Assembly: GCA_017607445.1 (NCBI GenBank)
Contig: JAEVHH010000003.1
Span: 3,286,001-3,350,000, forward strand
Source of the DNA: Histoplasma ohiense
Lineage: Eukaryota > Ascomycota > Eurotiomycetes > Onygenales > Ajellomycetaceae
Direction of reading: 5' to 3'
Length of the DNA: 64,000 nt
Shown: in pieces, positions 59,501 through 64,000 of the stretch
Layout: each line of letters starts with the position of its first letter
Position numbering within the stretch: position 1 is the first letter of the stretch
Position numbers and translations under genes: made by a program
Notes under the pieces: model-generated
What the model was told of the DNA's origin: nothing
Seen by the model: only the letters and a program-made list of their open reading frames with translations
The model's database searches: none

Positions 59501-60230
59501 TTTTTTAAATATTCTTTTAGAGCAGCTAACTCAGTTTCAGAGAGATTATATATCAGTATAAAGAGAGATTGCACATCAGACTCAAGATCTATACAGTGTT
59601 CCATCTCTTCTGATCTTTTCATGCTTATAGCAGCTTCTTCTGAGAAGATATGTGTGTATGGCATGACATAATCAGATAGACTGATCAGCAAGTTCAAATA
59701 CACAGCTGAGAATATATATGAAGCATGCTTTGAGTCTTTTGAATGTTCTGTAGATAATACTACAAGCATTTCTACTCTGGCTTCTGTGAGAACTTCAGCT
59801 AAGACATCTTGTTCAGAAATAATTTGAGGCTGTTGTTCATCTTCAGAGCTTCTAAAGAAGAATTGTCCATCTGATCAATCTATAAGAGGATTTGTTTGTT
59901 TTAATCAAGGAAATTCTAATACAAGATTGTAGTTCTCCATCTTCATCACATGAAAGGAATGAGATGTCTGCTGTGCATTATTCTTGTGATCAGTGACAGT
60001 AGTTGCAATGTTATACTCTTCAAAGAAGTACATTATACATTCATCAATCAACTTAATCACTTTGATTTTGCAGTGAGCAGCTTCTAGATTGTGATTCTTT
60101 GCTCAAATTTCATTGACACAGTTCACTTCTGATTCAGAGTCTACTAGCACAAGCACTTTTTGCAGATTCTTAGATGTAGCAAATTTCACTGTGACAGTGA
60201 AGCTTAAGACATTTTTGCATCAACTTTTCA
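56591..60230 (-). pseudogene. pol: pol of Gypsy B1: protease to chromodomain (few stops)
   Basis: Read on the minus strand. The protease core is near 60,140 (DSESEVN in place of DSG). RT spans about 59,770-58,900, with open pieces of 124 aa (59,395-59,769; LCLCIDY) and 120 aa (58,903-59,265) carrying an intact YLDD at 59,101-59,112. RNase H runs to about 58,250. Integrase zinc region: CDTCQRVK-like near 57,650-57,680. Core: MNFITDLP near 57,585, HISD near 57,385 before a TGA, and a 94-aa open piece at 56,911-57,195. The GPY-like region is at 56,671-56,910. The chromodomain (EYQIEEILEK, then KYLVRWTGW) ends near 56,590. This is the best preserved pol in the window. Confidence 0.87.
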
Positions 60231-61598
60231 CACTTATGACTGTCATTGTAAGCTGAATGATATATCTTAAGTATTTTTTGAGTTCTTTGAGTTCTTTGTG
60301 TCTTTCATATCAGGTTTCAAGTCAGACTTGATGTTTTTGAATTTGTCTTTGAGTTGTTTGAAACATGAATCGATGGTATGTTCTGATCGCTTGCAATAAT
60401 GGCAATATTTTGATTGGATGGAGTCATCAGACTTTGTAGTGTCATTTCATCTGTGTTTGTTTTATGATCTATTATCAGCATTATTTCTGTTGTTAAAGCT
60501 TTGAATGAGGTTTTTGAAATTTGACTTCTCTTTAAGCTTCTTTCATCTCTCTGACAGATTCAATTCTGCCATTGCAAGTTTATTTAGAGTGGCATCATAG
60601 CTTAACTCTTTCAATTTGATTGCATATTTGTCAAATTCTCAGCAAATGGAAGATAGAACTTTCATGTAGAGATGTGATTCCCAATGATATTCACTATAAG
60701 AATGCCACAGACACTCTTCAATTGATTGTAAATGTGAAGCAAATTGTTGAACTGTCTGATCTTCTTGTTGCTCTGTTTTCCAGTACTGTCTATCAGCATC
60801 TCAGAAACTTTTATCTGAATCAGTGACTTGACATTGTATTCAACTAACAAATTCTTCCCATGGTGGCAAAGTCTGCATATTATGTGTATGTTGATACCAA
60901 CATTGTTGCATCTCAATATTGAAATGAGTAACAGCTTTGATGATCTTTCAATGGTTGTGTTCATTGTAGTAATCAAGATCACTGACATGGAAAGTAATAG
61001 CAGCTGTAACAAAGTTTTCAAATTCTTTCATGCTTTGATCTCAGAACTTTTTCACATCTCTCTGAGAAGAGTGATCACTCATATCAGAATCTCAAAGTTC
61101 TAATTGTCAAAGTGATACTCAACTATATCTCCCACTGACAGTAGTCACAGTACTTTTCATTAAGATGTTGAGTACTTGTAGTGTGGCTTTCAGTGATCTG
61201 AGAATACTTGTGACATTATCACAGTTATCATTCACACTAGTTGCATCTCTACCATGATTCAGATGTGCTTTTAGCATATTTCAGATGATCAGAATTGTTT
61301 CATTCAATTCTTGTAATAAAGTATTGCACCACTGTTGAAGTTTTTATAATTCTTTCTCAGTCTGTAATTTTTTGATTCTTCTGATCACAGCTATTTTCTT
61401 GATCTCAATTGCACTGAGATCTTCAGAAGAGATATCCTCTTCTGAACTATGCTCAGAGTTCAATTTCATAGAGAAAGATAATGCTTGTTGCACACTTTCA
61501 GTGGCAGAAGTGTGTGTTTCACAGTTTTCTTCCATGATGTTTGTCACTTCAGATTCAGTGGTAGCATGAGTACAGTGGATGCTGCAGATAGAGGTCAT
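60231..61598 (-). pseudogene. gag: gag of Gypsy B1 (few stops)
   Basis: The minus-strand ATG at 61,598 opens an acidic Ser/Glu-rich leader (to 61,344). The capsid region follows, with long readable stretches at about 60,600-61,030 (WYQHTHNMQTLPPWEEFV). A zinc knuckle lies at about 60,365-60,410: CHYCKRSEHTIDSC, CX2CX4HX4C, complete. CpG is kept around the knuckle. The leader matches B2 (281-535). Confidence 0.85.
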
Positions 61599-61630
61599 GA
61601 CTATTACTCAATGAATCATCTCTTGAAGAT

Positions 61631-61643
61631 TGAGCAATTAGAA
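61631..61643 (-). other. B1 primer-binding site
   Basis: TTCTAATTGCTCA on the minus strand, two bases from the 5' LTR; identical to the A1 site. Complementary sequence (AGTGATTAG) is in the LTR at 61,764-61,772, about 45 bases downstream of a TATATA run. Confidence 0.6.
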
Positions 61644-61645
61644 AC

Positions 61646-61918
61646 TGTGAGGTGTAGTGACAGTGTGAAGAGTAACAGTAGAAGATAGTTTATAGCATAG
61701 TGAAGATAATAGTAATATATTGTAAAGCAATATAGTATAGTAGCATAACATAGTGTAGTGTAGCTAATCACTAAGAAAGAAAAGAAAGAGAAAGAAGATG
61801 TGCGAAATACATACATCGATATATATATATACATATAGAAATAGTGGTAGCGAGAGTATAATGGAAAGAGGTAAGAATAAGCGAAGATAATAAGGAAATA
61901 ATAAACAAGTGCATTACA
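61646..61918 (-). repeat. B1 5' LTR
   Basis: 273 bp. Its TATATATATATA run at about 61,818-61,830 probably acts as the TATA box of this minus-strand element. Confidence 0.96.
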
Positions 61919-62214
61919 GTGAGACTCATCTGTGTCTGTGAATACAACAAAAGCTCAGAACATTTGATGCTCTGTTGACACTCACAGAGACACTTTTCTC
62001 ACTGACTCAAGAGATCAGCAGCACAGTCATACAACTGAGCAACAGCTGTGGTCTATCTAGAGTCTCTGATCTCTATAGACTTTGTAGAACTGCTTGGCTG
62101 CATGCAGTTCTATATATAATACTGCATGAGATAATGCAGCCACTTGGACACACACCATCTGACAGACCCCCACAGCAGTTCCAAGTCTATACAGATGATA
62201 CAGATAGCACAACA

Positions 62215-62445
62215 TTCAGTACAACTGATTCAATCAGTACAATAGATTCAATCAATGCAATCAGTACAAACAGTACAATCAGTTCAATCAGTACAATTGA
62301 CTCAATTGATTCAATCAGTACAAATGGTACAATCGGTACAATCAGTTCAACCAGTTCAATCAGTACAAATGGTACAATTGATACAATTGATACAATCAGT
62401 TCAATTGATTCAATCAGTTCAACTGATGCAAATGATTAAATCAGC
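62215..62445 (+). repeat. 9-bp tandem array of LINE C 3' region (C2 copy)
   Basis: About 25 degenerate units of TCAATCAGT, with variants ACAATTGAT and ACAAATGGT. The period of nine keeps all frames open, giving spurious SVQ or TIS/SID tripeptide proteins. It also appears in D. Confidence 0.88.
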
Positions 62446-63081
62446 ATAATGAGCTCATCTGTTTCAACTAGCTGTGATGTAATCAGTACAGTCTGTATGC
62501 TGACTCAGCTCTCAGCTGCAGATATGCACTCTTCTTCTTTCTTCTCACTACTCTCTCTATTTCTCTTCACTTCTTTCTTCTCATGATCTTCTTCAGTGCT
62601 CTCTTCTCTCTCTTTCTCTGAGTTTGTGCTGAATTATGTGACTGTAAGATGTCATAGAGAGCACAGTCTTTTCTTCACTCTTCTCTTTATTTTTCTTTTC
62701 AGAACACTTATTTCTTTTTTTTTCTTTTGTCTATCTCATCTGTCTTTTCTCTGCTGTTAGAAGCACAGACAGTTCTTGAATCAACTGAGAGAGTTATCTC
62801 TCTCCATTCACTGTAAAGTCTTTCAGACACAGCAGCAGCAGTTTCCCTCAGAAACCACACTATAGCCTCATCATGAATGACTATATATCAGATTAGAAGT
62901 GAATATGCAGCTCAGTAAAAACCTTTTCAATGAGCTGAATCTTCTCAAGAGTTGTCATCTGAATTCTGTTTTCTTTCTCTCTGTGTACATAGAAATCTCT
63001 CCAGTGTAGCACATCTTCATACTCTTCAGAAGGCTTCTGAAACACAGACACTGCCCATGTTTTCTTCAGAATGTTAAATCA

Positions 63082-63107
63082 ATACAAACAAACAAACAAA
63101 CAAACAA
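63082..63107 (+). repeat. (ACAA)n tail of LINE C2
   Basis: Five to six CAAA units directly before the 10-bp target duplication; D has the same tail on the other strand at 22,123-22,140. Confidence 0.88.
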
Positions 63108-63117
63108 ACTATTTCAG

Positions 63118-64000
63118 TTGAAGTCTCAGAAGAATCATCTTATTGAATTTCTCAGATCTTCACAGCAAAGAATCTAATCACTACAGTCACAGTGCTCTGC
63201 AAAATGTTAATGTTTGAAGTATTCACATCAGTGACAATTAAATCCTCAGCAGTGTTGATAACTGTCTGAGTCAATTCAACAGCATTCACTGACATCTAAT
63301 AGAAAGTTAATATTATATACTGTAAAAACATCTGTTTTGAATAATAACTTATCAGAATGCAGATGTGCTTCATCATTGAGCAGTGCTTGCATTTTTTGCA
63401 TCAATTCTCAGCAGACTCACAATGATGATGAGGGGATGTTGTCAAATGTTGAATACAACAACAGCAATATACTGCTGTGTTTCTTTCTAACACTTCAATG
63501 AGACTGTCTGCTTTCTCATCTTTGTCTACATTATCAGCCAACTCAAATAATATATCAAGATCTTGACTCAGTGAGAATGACATTGATGTAATAGCAGAAT
63601 ATGAAAATGTGTTTTCTGAAATACTGCTATGATCAAATGTCATACTCTGCTGTGACAACAGATCATCAGAGTTTATATAGAATTCTAGAACTTCATCTGT
63701 ATTTTTATAGATCTGCATGTCAAGTACAAATCTCACAACAGCAGTTTGATATATGACAAATCTCTCATCTGAAACTTCATTGAAGAGCAGCATTTTGTGA
63801 AATTTATTGATCAAAGATTGACTGATTTTGTGAAAGCACTCAGACATCTATAATCTGTTAGTACTTTTAACAATCTCAGTTTAAGAAAACTTACAGCAGC
63901 ACAACTTCTATTTGATATATGACAGATATGACAGTGTGTTCATTCATTGTTCACAAAGTAAGAATATACTGAAGGATTCTGCAATCTCTTCAGACAACTC
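63118..64000 (-). CDS. A2 antisense accessory gene: exon 3 start, exon 2, exon 1 (partial)
   Basis: Exon 3 resumes at 63,118-63,295 after C2. Intron 2 is 63,296-63,352 (57 bp as in A1; the donor now reads ATAAGT). Exon 2 is 63,353-63,847 (495 nt as in A1), and its first 148 codons (63,401-63,847) are open, without the TAA of A1; a TGA follows. Intron 1 is 63,848-63,894 (47 bp), with GTAAGT and TACTAAC recognisable. Exon 1 begins outside the window; its zinc-finger half runs from 63,895. Equal exon and intron lengths in two diverged copies support the gene model. Confidence 0.65.

Larger units (their letters stand above)
54503..61918 (-). mobile_element. Complete Gypsy chromovirus B1 (7,416 bp)
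   Basis: LTRs are 54,503-54,775 and 61,646-61,918, both 273 bp. The target duplication GTGAG is perfect (54,498-54,502 and 61,919-61,923). Element D shows the uninterrupted site (GCAAG in CAGATGCAAGGCTCATCT, complement of 23,304-23,321). LTR differences number under a dozen, mostly CG against TG or CA. It is the youngest layer of the nest and keeps the longest open frames. An antisense frame lies between pol and the 3' LTR. Confidence 0.97.
49001..63107 (+). mobile_element. Tad-like LINE C2, near full length, split by B1
   Basis: It is flanked by the perfect 10-bp duplication ACTATTTCAG (48,991-49,000 and 63,108-63,117) inside the A2 antisense gene. Own sequence is 49,001-54,502 and 61,924-63,107, 6,686 bp. 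ORF1 and ORF2 (endonuclease, RT, RNase H) are followed by a 3' region with a 9-bp array and a tail of (ACAA)n at 63,082-63,107. The Tad clade is suggested by zinc-knuckle ORF1 plus APE endonuclease plus RNase H in a fungus. Confidence 0.92.
61924..63107 (+). pseudogene. LINE C2 3' part: end of ORF2, array, 3' UTR and tail
   Basis: It continues C2 after B1. Near 61,950 EHLMLC followed by HSQRHF recalls the Cys/His tail after LINE RNase H. A 9-bp array and a 3' UTR rich in CTCTTTC runs (62,515-62,750) follow, then the tail. The whole segment matches the minus strand of D (22,122 to about 23,300). Confidence 0.85.
43634..64000 (+). mobile_element. Gypsy chromovirus A2, split by C2, continues beyond window
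   Basis: It matches A1 from the 5' LTR to A1 position about 6,003 (43,634-49,000), and again from there to A1 position about 6,895 (63,108-64,000). Everything between is the LINE C2 insertion. The 3' LTR lies outside. The sequence is more mutated than A1 in gag, but keeps YLDD in RT and a better antisense gene. Confidence 0.93.

Noticed and set aside
62255..62449. Repetitive SVQ protein and the longer frame from 61,975
   Set aside because: Period-nine array of LINE C; the frame changes at the array border and matches no coding frame of ORF2.

Overview
This window looks like a repeat-rich chromosome segment of a filamentous ascomycete (Pezizomycotina). The two intact host genes have the short GT..AG introns and the protein architecture of that group. 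A closer placement (I lean towards Eurotiomycetes-like) is only a guess. About 85% of the window is transposable elements that have lost nearly all CpG dinucleotides and carry many in-frame TGA codons. Two stretches keep normal composition: about 27.1-32.96 kb, which holds the genes, and 42.64-43.5 kb.

Element families recognised by comparing copies inside the window are named here as follows. A, B and F are Gypsy chromoviruses (LTRs of 271, 273 and 539 bp, C-terminal chromodomain). H is a Copia element. C is a Tad-like LINE with ORF1, endonuclease, RT, RNase H and a (CAAA)n tail. E is a second LINE with a (TAA)n tail. G is a short terminal-inverted-repeat element with 8-bp target duplications (hAT-like) and a minisatellite core.

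Layout. 1-14.5 kb: F1 (minus strand), broken by B2, whose LTR is itself broken by complete A1 (639-7781), then by G1, then by a block with solo LTRs. 14.5-26.8 kb: truncated LINE E1 and LINE C1, with C1 broken by E2 (a tRNA-headed chimera), G2 and D (a 5'-truncated copy of C), ending at G3. 27.4-32.2 kb: two divergent genes, an RSC1/RSC2-type bromodomain/BAH chromatin-remodelling subunit (minus, five exons, 999 aa) and an OTU1/YOD1-type deubiquitinase (plus, one exon, 354 aa). 32.96-42.63 kb: Copia H (minus) with complete Gypsy F2 inside. 42.64-43.5 kb: host sequence continuing from the left of H. 43.5-64 kb: a G-type end, then A2, broken by C2 at 49,001-63,107, which is broken by complete B1 (54,503-61,918). 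Every level of that last nest has a matching target duplication.

The most interesting signal is an antisense gene between the chromodomain end of pol and the 3' LTR of family A. It has three exons and two phase-0 introns with good splice signals, and encodes a 318-residue protein with an N-terminal six-cysteine zinc-finger-like motif. Family B, with unrelated LTRs, carries an antisense reading frame with a matching cysteine layout in the same position. Other main points are a hypermutation aimed at CpG rather than the usual CpA of RIP, and a complementarity between LTR and primer-binding site that suggests Tf1-type self-priming in A and B.
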